Below, piece by piece: positions 1 to 8,499 of a DNA stretch of 64,000 bases. A model generated the notes under the pieces. The model had not been told where the DNA came from, searched no databases, and saw only the letters and a program-made list of their open reading frames with translations. The stretch is taken from positions 1,494,101-1,558,100 of the forward strand of contig NZ_PZJQ01000004.1 in the NCBI RefSeq assembly GCF_003206065.1. The letters run 5' to 3'. Source of the DNA: Salinicola halimionae. GTDB lineage: Bacteria > Pseudomonadota > Gammaproteobacteria > Pseudomonadales > Halomonadaceae. Within the stretch, counting starts at the first letter, position 1, and each line of letters starts with the position of its first letter. The translations under genes were made by a program, and so were the position numbers.

Positions 1-319
1 CAAGGTGGACTACGGCATCATCGGCATCAGCGGTATCGATGGCGATGGTTCATTGCTGGAGTTCGATTATCAGGAAGTTCGCGTTGCCCAGGCGATCTTG
101 CGCAATTCTCGAAAAGTCTTTTTGGCAGCTGACCATTCGAAGTTCCATCGCAATGCTGTGGTACGCCAAGGCAACCTCAGCCAGATCAACGCCTTTTTCA
201 CCGACCGCCAGCCACCGGACGCTTTGCGTCGGCTGATGCGAGAACATGATGTCTCGCTATACGTCGCGGATCCCTCGATGCCTGCCGACATCGAAGCCGT
301 TACCGCCAAAGTCGGCTGA
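1..319 (+). CDS. glpR: GlpR, DeoR-family glycerol-3-phosphate regulon repressor (C-terminal part)
   Basis: The gene is cut by the left edge; the open frame begins at base 2, and the GTG at 5 is an internal valine. The visible 105 residues are the C-terminal half of the DeoR effector domain, with the stretches [19 protein letters not shown] and ADHSKF typical of GlpR. In this family the effector is glycerol-3-phosphate, and the missing N-terminus would carry the helix-turn-helix. The gene lies directly upstream of glpD in the same direction, as in Pseudomonas, and is followed by its own terminator. A GlpR-type palindrome precedes glpD. Another DeoR repressor is possible, but the neighbour makes GlpR likely. 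Confidence 0.85.
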   Translation, partial: KVDYGIIGISGIDGDGSLLEFDYQEVRVAQAILRNSRKVFLAADHSKFHRNAVVRQGNLSQINAFFTDRQPPDALRRLMREHDVSLYVADPSMPADIEAVTAKVG

Positions 320-340
320 TGCTGTCGAACTCTTCTACGG

Positions 341-364
341 AGCCGGCCCAGCGCCGGCTTTTTT
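341..364 (+). terminator. Rho-independent terminator after glpR
   Basis: A 7-bp perfect stem (agccggc/gccggct) with a 5-nt loop is followed at once by a run of six T. It lies 22 bases after the glpR stop and should separate glpR from glpD. Confidence 0.85.
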
Positions 365-432
365 GTGATTAGTCATGCCTCTTCGCATTCGGTCCTCCCC
401 AATTGGTCTACATCGGCACCCCGTCGCTATTG

Positions 433-471
433 ATGTTCGGAAGTGATTAATCTATTTTCGAAACCGAACAT
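433..471. promoter_or_regulatory. Putative GlpR operator region upstream of glpD
   Basis: The arms atgttcgg (433-440) and ccgaacat (464-471) are perfect inverted repeats, and another TTCG occurs between them at 457-460. The E. coli GlpR site contains the same TGTTCG/CGAACA half-sites, although there they are closer together. Position 31-69 bases before the glpD start fits repression of glpD by the adjacent glpR product. The wide spacing could mean two overlapping sites. Confidence 0.55.
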
Positions 472-501
472 ATCTATTTCATCACCTTCCCGGGGGACAT
501 C

Positions 502-2028
502 ATGGCGTCAGCGACAGAGAATCACGTCTACGATCTCATCGTTGTCGGTGGCGGCATCAATGGCACCGGAATTGCCAACGATGCCGCTGGCCGAGGCCTT
601 TCCGTGCTGTTGTGCGAACAGGCTGATCTGGCCAGCGCAACCTCTTCAGCCAGCAGCAAGCTGATCCATGGGGGACTGCGCTATCTCGAACACCGGGAGT
701 TCCGTCTCGTTCGTGAGGCGCTAAAGGAGCGCGAGGTGATGTTGCGAAAGGCACCGCACATCGTCTGGCCGCTGCGCTTCATCCTCCCGCATCAACCCCA
801 CCTGCGACCCGGCTGGATGATTCGTACCGGACTATTCCTCTACGACCATCTAAGCCATCGTGACAGTTTGGCCAATGCCAAGAGTCTTCGGTTTGGCGCA
901 GAAAGCCCGCTGGTCCCATCAATCAAGAAAGGGTTCGAATACTCGGACTGCTGGGTAGATGATGCCCGGCTGGTGGTGCTGAACGCCCTGCAGGCACAGG
1001 AACAAGGAGCGGACATCCGGGTACGCACACGCTGCACCCAGGCTCGGGAAGAGAATGGTCGGTGGCTGATCAATCTGGAGAATCGGGATACCGGCGAACG
1101 TCAGGAGTGCCGTGCCAAGATTCTGGTCAACGCTGCCGGACCATGGGTGGAGTCTTTCGTCAAAGATAACGCCAAACGTGACTCACGCTACGGCATCCGA
1201 ATGATTCAGGGCAGTCATCTGATCGTGCCGCGCCTCAATCAAGATGATCGCGCCTATATTCTGCAGAATCAGGACGGACGTATCGTATTCGTGCTGCCTT
1301 ATCAGCAGCGTTTTAGCCTGATTGGTACCACCGACCGTCGCTATCAGGGCGATCCTTCGCAGGTCAGCGTCAACGAAGAAGAGATCGACTATCTGCTCGA
1401 CGTGCTCAACGCGCATTTCGTCAAGCAGCTCAGTCGTGAGGACGTGATCTCGACCTACGCAGGCGTTCGTCCGCTGTGCGATGACGAGTCGGAAAATCCG
1501 TCGGCCATGACCCGCGACTACACTCTGGATCTCGACAAGAATGGTGCGCCGATGCTGTCGATTTTTGGTGGCAAGATCACCACCTATCGAAAGCTTGCCG
1601 AAGCGGCTCTGCATAAGCTGGAACCGCTTTTACCTCACATGGGCCAGCCCTGGACGGCCGAGGCACGTCTTCCTGGAGGAGACATCGACTCGCGCGAGGC
1701 TTTTATCATGCAGCTGTTGCGCGACTATCCGTTTCTCGGTCGAGAGCGAGCCGAACGCTTCGCTTCCAGCTACGGCACGCTTTGCCTGAGTTTTCTGAGC
1801 GGCAAGAAGAGCCAGGAAGCTCTCGGACAAAATTTTGGCGGGGGCCTCACCCGCGTCGAAGTCGACTATCTGATCGAACATGAGTGGGCACGGACCAGCG
1901 AGGACATTTTGTGGCGGCGCAGCAAGCTGGGGCTACGTTTGTCCCGTGAGGACCAACAGGCACTGAAGTGCTACCTCGATCAGCTCCCTGCCATCGTTAC
2001 GCCGACTCCACTATCTCGAGTCTCCTGA
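502..2028 (+). CDS. glpD: Aerobic glycerol-3-phosphate dehydrogenase
   Basis: This is a 508-residue FAD enzyme of the inner membrane face that oxidises sn-glycerol-3-phosphate to dihydroxyacetone phosphate and passes electrons to quinone. The dinucleotide-binding motif GGGINGTG is at residues 16-23, followed by the family signature KLIHGGLRYLEHREF near residues 53-67. FGGKITTYRKLAE near residue 355 ends the FAD domain, and a C-terminal helical domain completes the protein. Length matches E. coli GlpD (501). A strong ribosome site (ggggga) lies 6 bases before the ATG. The upstream palindrome and glpR suggest repression in the absence of glycerol-3-phosphate. Confidence 0.96.
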   Translation: MASATENHVYDLIVVGGGINGTGIANDAAGRGLSVLLCEQADLASATSSASSKLIHGGLRYLEHREFRLVREALKEREVMLRKAPHIVWPLRFILPHQPHLRPGWMIRTGLFLYDHLSHRDSLANAKSLRFGAESPLVPSIKKGFEYSDCWVDDARLVVLNALQAQEQGADIRVRTRCTQAREENGRWLINLENRDTGERQECRAKILVNAAGPWVESFVKDNAKRDSRYGIRMIQGSHLIVPRLNQDDRAYILQNQDGRIVFVLPYQQRFSLIGTTDRRYQGDPSQVSVNEEEIDYLLDVLNAHFVKQLSREDVISTYAGVRPLCDDESENPSAMTRDYTLDLDKNGAPMLSIFGGKITTYRKLAEAALHKLEPLLPHMGQPWTAEARLPGGDIDSREAFIMQLLRDYPFLGRERAERFASSYGTLCLSFLSGKKSQEALGQNFGGGLTRVEVDYLIEHEWARTSEDILWRRSKLGLRLSREDQQALKCYLDQLPAIVTPTPLSRVS

Positions 2029-2133
2029 TGTCCAAAGTCTCCCAAATACAGCCGTAACACGAAAAGTAGAGGATCGCCGAGCGCTGGCGTCGACGTAGGG
2101 CGAACTCGTTTCTGCTACTCTTGGTTCGGCAAG

Positions 2134-3240
2134 GTGCCCTATCCCGATACAAGGAATGACCCGTTGCTGCAGCTCCTGTTTACCTGTCTTGGTTGCCTCG
2201 TCTTACTGATCACTCTCGCGCCCTACCTGAGGATCCGACACTGGACTATTCGCAGCTTCGATTTTCCGCTTTTGCAGATCGCGATCGTTGCTACCGTTCT
2301 GGCTCTGGCTCAACTCGCATTCGAACCCAGCACCTGGTGGCACTGGTCCGGCATGGCCGCCAGTGTGATTGCGGCCGGCATTCAGTGGACGCGGATCTAT
2401 CCCTGGACGCCCTTGGCTCGATGCACGGTCGTCAAAGCCCAGTCGAGCGAGCCGGATCGCGAGCTCAAACTGCTCGTTTCCAACGTGCTGACGCCAAATC
2501 GGCAAGCCGACAAGCTGATCGCCCATGTCAAACGGCACCAGCCCGATATGCTGCTGACGCTGGAGTCCGATCAATGGTGGGGCGATCAGCTGGATGCCGC
2601 CATTGGCGAGATGATGCCGGAAGCCGTCCGTATTCCACTGGATAACCTGTATGGCATGCACTTGTACTCTCGCGTTCCGCTAGAGGATGTCGAGGTCAAG
2701 TGGCTGATTCAGGATGACATCCCCTCGATTCATACCTGGGTAAGACTGGCCAGCGGCCAGCGCGTCCGTTTCCACGCACTGCACCCACGTCCACCTTCGC
2801 CATCGGAGAGCGACGAATCGCTATGGCGGGACGCCGAACTGATGTTGGTCGGCGAAGCTATCGCCAAGAAAAAACTGCCAACCATCGTGGCCGGGGACCT
2901 CAATGACGTGGCGTGGTCGCCGACGACCAAACTGTTCTGCAAGATCAGTGGCATGCTCGATCTGCGACGTGGCCGCGGGCAGTACAGCACCTTTCACGCC
3001 AAGTACCCGATGCTGCGCTGGCCTCTCGACCATGTCTTCGTCACAGAGCATTTCACGTTGGTGCATATGCAGCGGCTGTCTGAGGTGGGATCCGATCATT
3101 TTCCGATTCTGGTCACGCTTTCTCATGACCCCTCTCGCTCCGGTGAAAATGAACCCGAAAGCGCCGATACCGAGGAACGGGAAGATGCCGAGGAGACCAT
3201 CGAAGAAGCGCAGGAGCGTCAAGGCGAGGCGCCGGTGTAG
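2134..3240 (+). CDS. Endonuclease/exonuclease/phosphatase (EEP) family protein with N-terminal membrane segments
   Basis: The N-terminus has two or three hydrophobic segments (roughly residues 10-30, 45-62 and 68-85). It is followed by an EEP-fold domain with LLVSNVL near residue 112, the metal-binding GDLND near residue 255, and LDHVFV and GSDHFPI toward the end, whose D-H pairs are catalytic in the family. It resembles the YafD-like group; the substrate (nucleic acid or phospholipid) cannot be told. The C-terminal 35 residues are very acidic and low complexity. The listed start is GTG; a TTG at 2164 with aagga at 2151-2155 is an equally good start. A terminator follows. Confidence 0.75.
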   Translation: MPYPDTRNDPLLQLLFTCLGCLVLLITLAPYLRIRHWTIRSFDFPLLQIAIVATVLALAQLAFEPSTWWHWSGMAASVIAAGIQWTRIYPWTPLARCTVVKAQSSEPDRELKLLVSNVLTPNRQADKLIAHVKRHQPDMLLTLESDQWWGDQLDAAIGEMMPEAVRIPLDNLYGMHLYSRVPLEDVEVKWLIQDDIPSIHTWVRLASGQRVRFHALHPRPPSPSESDESLWRDAELMLVGEAIAKKKLPTIVAGDLNDVAWSPTTKLFCKISGMLDLRRGRGQYSTFHAKYPMLRWPLDHVFVTEHFTLVHMQRLSEVGSDHFPILVTLSHDPSRSGENEPESADTEEREDAEETIEEAQERQGEAPV

Positions 3241-3270
3241 AAACTCGTTCGACCCGAGACGCCTCTAATC

Positions 3271-3302
3271 AAAACGCCACCCGACCGGGTGGCGTTTTTT
3301 TT
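3271..3302. terminator. Bidirectional terminator between the EEP gene and fumC
   Basis: A 12-bp stem (aaaacgccaccc/gggtggcgtttt) with a 4-base loop is followed by a run of eight T on the plus strand. The opposite strand ends in four T, so it can serve the two convergent genes. Confidence 0.9.
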
Positions 3303-3345
3303 CGGGTCGCGGAGCGACAAAACCATCCGGCAGAAAAGCCTGGCT

Positions 3346-4725
3346 TTACTCCGGGATACCGCCTTGGGTCAGCTTGGTCGGATCAAGCAACCGCTCAAGT
3401 TCCTGGCGGGAAAGGTCGGTCTCTTCTTCGGCCACCTCGATAATCGGTCTTCCCCCCTGATAGGCCTTCTTGGCCACTGCCGCGGCGGCGTTATAGCCAA
3501 TCACCGAGTTGAGTGCCGTCACCAGAATCGGATTCCTGGACAGCGGCGCCTCGATGTTGTCACGGCGAACCTTGAAAGTGGCAATGGCTCGATCCGCCAG
3601 CAGCCGACTGACGTTAGTGAGCAGGGTGATGGAGTCCAGCACATTGTGAGCGATCATCGGGAGCATAACGTTGAGCTGAAAGTTCCCGCTCTGTCCGCCC
3701 ACGGTAACCGCCGCATCGTTGCCGATCACTTGAGCGGCGACCTGAGCAGCCGACTCGGGAATGACCGGATTCACCTTGCCCGGCATGATCGAACTTCCCG
3801 GCTGCAACGCCTCGAGCTCGATCTCGCCCAGCCCAGCCAGAGGCCCGGAGTTCATCCAGCGCAAGTCGTTGGCGATCTTCATCACGGCAACGGCATAGGT
3901 CTTGAGATGGCCCGAAAGCTCCACCGCCGCGTCCTGGGAGGCCAAGCTGGCGAAGAAACTGTCGTTGGGGCGAAATTCGAGATGCGTGTCGTTGGCCAGA
4001 CCCTGGGCGACTTTCACCGCGAAATCGGGATGCGCATTGACGCCCGTCCCCACCGCAGTGCCCCCCAAGGCCAAGCGAGTCATTCGTTTCAAGCCATCCT
4101 CGAAGCGCTCGGCCGCCTGACCGATCTGGCTGGACCAGCCGCCCAGTTCCTGACTAAGCCGGACCGGCATCGCATCCATCAAGTGGGTACGCCCCGTCTT
4201 GACCACGTCATCGACGGCAGCCGCCTTGTCGTCGATGGTCGAACGCAGATGCTCGAGAGCCGGCAACAGGCGCTCGTTGACCTCGATCGCCGCCGCCAGA
4301 TGAATGGCGGTGGGGATCACATCGTTGCTCGACTGGCCCATGTTGACGTGATCGTTAGGCCCCACCTCGAGTCCGTCACCACTCGCGAGGTGCGAGATCA
4401 CCTCGTTGACGTTCATGTTGGTCGAGGTACCTGATCCCGTCTGAAAGACATCGATCGGAAATTGCCCCGAATGCTTGCCCGCGATGATCTCGTCGGCCGC
4501 CGCGACGATAGCCCTGGCGCGGTCTTCATCGAGCAGGCCCAATTCCAGATTGACCTCGGCGGCCACTCGCTTGATGCGCGCCACGGCAGCGATGAAAGCG
4601 GGCGGCAACGGCCGGCCGCTGATGGGAAAATTATTGACGGCACGCTGCGTTTGAGCACCGTAGAGCGCGCTTTCTGGGACGTCCAGCTCGCCCATGCTGT
4701 CGCGCTCGACTCGTGTCTGAGACAT
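3346..4725 (-). CDS. fumC: Class II fumarate hydratase
   Basis: This 459-residue, iron-independent, tetrameric enzyme interconverts fumarate and L-malate in the TCA cycle. The superfamily signature GSSIMPGKVNP lies near residue 315. TGSGTSTNMNVNEV (near 97) and GRTHLMDAMPV (near 185) form the other parts of the active site. Length equals the usual 460-467. The ATG has a taggaga ribosome site about 8 bases upstream. It appears monocistronic, between a terminator-like hairpin and the terminator shared with the EEP gene. Aspartase and argininosuccinate lyase share the fold, but the residues fit FumC. Confidence 0.95.
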   Translation of the reverse strand: MSQTRVERDSMGELDVPESALYGAQTQRAVNNFPISGRPLPPAFIAAVARIKRVAAEVNLELGLLDEDRARAIVAAADEIIAGKHSGQFPIDVFQTGSGTSTNMNVNEVISHLASGDGLEVGPNDHVNMGQSSNDVIPTAIHLAAAIEVNERLLPALEHLRSTIDDKAAAVDDVVKTGRTHLMDAMPVRLSQELGGWSSQIGQAAERFEDGLKRMTRLALGGTAVGTGVNAHPDFAVKVAQGLANDTHLEFRPNDSFFASLASQDAAVELSGHLKTYAVAVMKIANDLRWMNSGPLAGLGEIELEALQPGSSIMPGKVNPVIPESAAQVAAQVIGNDAAVTVGGQSGNFQLNVMLPMIAHNVLDSITLLTNVSRLLADRAIATFKVRRDNIEAPLSRNPILVTALNSVIGYNAAAAVAKKAYQGGRPIIEVAEEETDLSRQELERLLDPTKLTQGGIPE

Positions 4726-4759
4726 GACCTTCTCCTATCGATGACGGGTGAAATGCGAA

Positions 4760-4787
4760 AGAGGTAGCCAAAACGTCGGCTACCTCT
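4760..4787 (-). terminator. Hairpin after the alcohol dehydrogenase gene
   Basis: A perfect 10-bp inverted repeat (agaggtagcc/ggctacctct, 8-base loop) lies 53 bases beyond the dehydrogenase stop and before fumC. Only a short T stretch follows on the minus strand, so termination strength is uncertain. Confidence 0.5.
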
Positions 4788-4839
4788 TCGAGACTCCTTC
4801 AAGACTAGCAGCCGACCCGTAACCTGCCTGATTCGAGAC

Positions 4840-5967
4840 TCAATCGAAATCGATGATCTGGCGAATCGCTTCCCCGTTGGCCAGCCGATCGAAGCCGAGA
4901 TTGATCTCGTCCAATTTCAAACGATGGGTCAGCAAGCGGTCCACCGGCAGGCGACCGGATTGATAAAGCGCAATGTACTCGGGCACATCGAGCGACGGCA
5001 CGTGACCGCCAAGATAGGAGCCCTTGAGGGTGCGCTCCTCGGCCACCATTCGCGTCGGGCTCACGGCGAATCTAACGTCGGGATGAGGCAGCCCGGAGGT
5101 CACGGTCGTGCCGCCTCGCCCTGTCGACTCGTAGGCAAATTCCAGCGCGCTGGCGACCCCCGCGAACTCGGCTGCAATGTCCACACCGCCGCCGCTGATA
5201 TCGCGAACCTGCTCGACGGCATTCGGGTCGCCACTGTTGACGATGTGCGTGGCACCCATTGCCTTGGCAGTTTCCAGTTTGTCCGGTGCGATATCCGCCG
5301 CGATGACCTGGCGCGCACCGCCGCCGACGGCGCCCATCACGGCCGCCAGACCGACGCCCCCGAGTCCGACGACCAGCACCGACTGGCCCAGCCTTAGCCC
5401 CGCAGTGTGCACGAGCGCACCGACGCCCGTCAGCACGGCACATCCGAACAGCGCCGCGATATGAAACGGTAATTCGGGATCGATCTTGGTCAGGGAGCGG
5501 CGCGAGGCCACAGCGTACTCGGCGAACCCGGAAACGCCGATGTGGTGATAGATCTTCTCTCCGCCCTTATGCAGGCGCATCCCGCCACCCAGCAGATGAC
5601 CCGCGACGTTGGCCGCCGCACCGGGACGACACAGCGCCGCACGGCCCGACAGACAGGAGATACAGCCACCGCAACTGGGTGCGAACGAGAACACCACATG
5701 ATCGCCAGGGGCAAGATCGGTAACCCCCTCGCCGACTTCCGCCACCTCGCCAGCGGCTTCGTGCCCCAGCACCATGGGCAAGGGGCGAGGACGATCCCCG
5801 TTGATCGTCGACAGATCCGAATGACATAGGCCGGCGGCGCGCATCTTGACCAGTACCTCGCCCGGACCCGGCCCATCCAGTTCGACCTCCTCGATCGACA
5901 TCGGCAGCGATTCCCGATACGGGCGAGACTTCTTCATTTCATGAATCACGGCAGCACGAATTTTCAC
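4840..5967 (-). CDS. Zinc-dependent alcohol dehydrogenase (medium-chain, class III-like)
   Basis: This 375-residue MDR-family protein should be an NAD(P)-dependent alcohol dehydrogenase. Catalytic zinc ligands are in GLCHSD and GHEAAG. The structural zinc lobe has four cysteines in CGGCISCLSGRAALC, and the Rossmann motif is GLGGVGL. Length and lobe resemble class III enzymes such as FrmA, but the glutathione-binding features were not checked, so the substrate is open. The start is taken as GTG at 5967, because a strong aggaggt lies 4 bases upstream; the longer frame upstream has no good ribosome site. It is transcribed away from yjbQ. Confidence 0.85.
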   Translation of the reverse strand: MKIRAAVIHEMKKSRPYRESLPMSIEEVELDGPGPGEVLVKMRAAGLCHSDLSTINGDRPRPLPMVLGHEAAGEVAEVGEGVTDLAPGDHVVFSFAPSCGGCISCLSGRAALCRPGAAANVAGHLLGGGMRLHKGGEKIYHHIGVSGFAEYAVASRRSLTKIDPELPFHIAALFGCAVLTGVGALVHTAGLRLGQSVLVVGLGGVGLAAVMGAVGGGARQVIAADIAPDKLETAKAMGATHIVNSGDPNAVEQVRDISGGGVDIAAEFAGVASALEFAYESTGRGGTTVTSGLPHPDVRFAVSPTRMVAEERTLKGSYLGGHVPSLDVPEYIALYQSGRLPVDRLLTHRLKLDEINLGFDRLANGEAIRQIIDFD

Positions 5968-6155
5968 GAACACCTCCTGATTGCAAAACGCTTGGGCGAG
6001 CCCCGACTTCCCGGCAACGATCAGCCTAAGCGCAAACGCCGCTACGGGTACTGCGACTTTGGTCTTTAAAACTCGAAGCCCCATGAAAAGACATGATTAT
6101 CACGATCCTCTAGGATGAATCGTCTGACGTCCTGCTCACGAAGGAGACAATCATC

Positions 6156-6575
6156 ATGTGGCAGCGCCACCAGTTTTCGCTCAAAGTACGGTCACGCGGA
6201 TTTCATCTTGTCACTGATGACATCCTTACAGCACTTCCAGATCTATATCGCATCCAGACCGGTCTCTTGCATCTACAGCTGATGCACACCTCGGCCTCGC
6301 TGACCCTGAACGAGAACGCCGACCCGGACGTCCGGCATGACATGGAGCTGTTCGCCAGCAAACTGGCGCCCGAAAATCTGTCCGGTATGCGGCACACGCT
6401 CGAAGGCCCCGACGACATGCCAGCTCACGTGTTAGCCAGCCTGTTCGGCACCGAGCTGACCGTTGCCATCGACAACGGCCGCCTTCTCACCGGCACCTGG
6501 CAAGGCATCTGGCTGGGGGAACATCGCCAAAACGGCGGTGCCCGAAAGATCACCGCCACATTGATGGGCGAATGA
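6156..6575 (+). CDS. YjbQ family protein (UPF0047)
   Basis: This small 139-residue protein shows the conserved UPF0047 motifs HTSASLTLNENAD (residues 45-57) and GTWQGIWLGEHR (near 110-121). E. coli YjbQ has weak thiamine phosphate synthase activity, but the physiological role of the family is not settled, so no reaction is asserted. The ribosome site aaggaga lies 9 bases before the ATG. It stands alone, divergent from the alcohol dehydrogenase and convergent with the dehydratase gene. Confidence 0.85.
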   Translation: MWQRHQFSLKVRSRGFHLVTDDILTALPDLYRIQTGLLHLQLMHTSASLTLNENADPDVRHDMELFASKLAPENLSGMRHTLEGPDDMPAHVLASLFGTELTVAIDNGRLLTGTWQGIWLGEHRQNGGARKITATLMGE

Positions 6576-6610
6576 CGAACGTCTCTGGCTGACGTCGTCT
6601 CGCTGTCACC

Positions 6611-8419
6611 TCAGTGAGAGTGGCGCGGTACCTCGGCGCCCCGGCATCCACGCAGGAAGTCGAAGTCGCACCCCTCATCGGCCTGCAACACGCGCTCGAT
6701 ATAAAGCTGTCGATAGCCACCGGTGCTGGCAATCTGGTTCGATGCCGCCATCGGATCGACCTCGGCCAGACGCCGGGCGATCTCGGCATCATCGACTTCC
6801 AGATCGAGCGAACCGCTGCCGCAGTCGAGCGAGATCCAGTCGCCATTGTGAACCGCGGCCAAAGGACCGCCGGCTGCCGCTTCCGGCGCCACGTGCAATA
6901 CCACCGTGCCATAGGCGGTGCCACTCATGCGGGCATCCGAGATCCGCACCATGTCGGTGATCCCCTGCTCGAGGATTTTCGGCGGCAGACCCATGTTGCC
7001 GACTTCGGCCATACCGTGATAGCCACGGGGTCCGCAGTGTTTCAATACCAGAATATCGTTGGCTTCGACCTCGAGTTCGGGATCGTTGATCCGCGCCTTG
7101 TAGTCGTCGAAATTCTCGAATACCACGGCCCGGCCACGATGTTTCATCAGCTCGGGGCTAGCGGCTGATGGCTTGAGAACCGCACCATTGGGCGCCAGGT
7201 TGCCCCGCAGGATGCAGATGCCACCATCTTCGCGCAGCGGGTTATCCAGCGGTCGAATCACCTCGTCATTGTAGTGCGGCGCGTTCTGCACGTTTTCCCA
7301 TATCGTTCTGCCGTTGGCGGTCAACGCATCCTTGTGCGGCAAACGATCGGCCTCACCCAGCCGACGCAGCACGGCCGGCAGACCGCCGGCATAATAGAAC
7401 TCTTCCATCAAGAAGCGCCCGGAAGGCTGCAGATCGACGATGGTCGGCGTGCCCCGGCCAACGCGAGTCCAGTCATCCAGTGGCAGGTCGACACCGATAC
7501 GCCCGGCGATCGCCTTCAGGTGGATGACCGCGTTGGTCGAGCCGCCGATAGCGGCGTTGGTGCGAATCGCATTTTCGAACGCTTCGCGAGTCAGAATTTT
7601 CGACAGTTTGAGATCTTCATCGACCATCTCGACGATTCGGTTGCCGGAGAGGTGCGCGAGGACATAGCGACGGGAATCCACCGCCGGAATCGCCGCGTTG
7701 TGCGGCAGGGAAACCCCCAGCGACTCCGCCATGCAAGCCATGGTCGATGCCGTACCCATGGTGTTACAAGTGCCGGCAGAGCGCGACATGCCAGCCTCGG
7801 CAGCCATGAAGTCATGGATCGATATCTTGCCGGCCTTGACCTCTTCGGAGAGCTTCCACACCACGGTACCCGAGCCGATATCCTTGCCCTCGTGCTTTCC
7901 ATTGAGCATCGGTCCACCGGTCACCACGAGCGTGGGAATATCACAGCTCGCAGCCCCCATCAGCAGCGCCGGCGTGGTCTTGTCACAGCCGACCAGCAGC
8001 ACCACGGCATCCATCGGATTACCGCGGATGGCTTCCTCGACATCCATGCTGGCGAGATTGCGGGTAAACATCGCCGTCGGACGTAGATTGGACTCACCGT
8101 TAGAGAACACCGGGAATTCCACCGGATAGCCACCGGCCTCGAGCACGCCCTTCTTGACGTGTTCGGCGAGCTTGCGGAAGTGCGCGTTGCAAGGCGTCAA
8201 CTCCGACCAGGTATTGCAGATACCAATGATCGGCTTGCCCTGGAACTCGTGATCCGGAATGCCCTGGTTCTTCATCCAGCTGCGATACATGAAACCGTTC
8301 TTGTCTGCGGTACCGAACCACTGGGCGGAACGCAGCTGGCGTTTTTTCTGGGGCTCAGATTCTTGAGGCCCGGCTTTTTGGGGCTCAGGTTTTTGCGACT
8401 TGTCCGATGAATCACTCAT
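6611..8419 (-). CDS. araC: IlvD/Edd-family sugar-acid dehydratase, L-arabinonate dehydratase type
   Basis: This 602-residue Fe-S dehydratase closely resembles rhizobial L-arabinonate dehydratase, including the family ending DFDFLRGCRG. The cluster cysteines are expected in GICNTWSELTPCN, VGCDKTT and SAGTCNTMGTAS. The reaction would be L-arabinonate to 2-keto-3-deoxy-L-arabinonate in the non-phosphorylating (Weimberg or Dahms) pathway; D-xylonate and related acids are alternatives. The symbol follows Azospirillum usage, not the E. coli regulator AraC. The first 28 residues are a Pro/Gln/Lys-rich extension with repeated EPQK-like units. The gaggaga ribosome site is well placed. It follows gntP by 80 bases, probably as one operon. 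Confidence 0.85.
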   Translation of the reverse strand: MSDSSDKSQKPEPQKAGPQESEPQKKRQLRSAQWFGTADKNGFMYRSWMKNQGIPDHEFQGKPIIGICNTWSELTPCNAHFRKLAEHVKKGVLEAGGYPVEFPVFSNGESNLRPTAMFTRNLASMDVEEAIRGNPMDAVVLLVGCDKTTPALLMGAASCDIPTLVVTGGPMLNGKHEGKDIGSGTVVWKLSEEVKAGKISIHDFMAAEAGMSRSAGTCNTMGTASTMACMAESLGVSLPHNAAIPAVDSRRYVLAHLSGNRIVEMVDEDLKLSKILTREAFENAIRTNAAIGGSTNAVIHLKAIAGRIGVDLPLDDWTRVGRGTPTIVDLQPSGRFLMEEFYYAGGLPAVLRRLGEADRLPHKDALTANGRTIWENVQNAPHYNDEVIRPLDNPLREDGGICILRGNLAPNGAVLKPSAASPELMKHRGRAVVFENFDDYKARINDPELEVEANDILVLKHCGPRGYHGMAEVGNMGLPPKILEQGITDMVRISDARMSGTAYGTVVLHVAPEAAAGGPLAAVHNGDWISLDCGSGSLDLEVDDAEIARRLAEVDPMAASNQIASTGGYRQLYIERVLQADEGCDFDFLRGCRGAEVPRHSH

Positions 8420-8499
8420 CTCTCTCTCCTCGGGCCACCGTCAGTACGGTGGCAATCACGGCAGTCATAAAAGGTGTCGATAAAGGGAGCTATCAACAA

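Noticed and set aside
3289..4434. 381-codon open frame on the plus strand
   Set aside because: It is antisense to fumC and starts within the terminator region.
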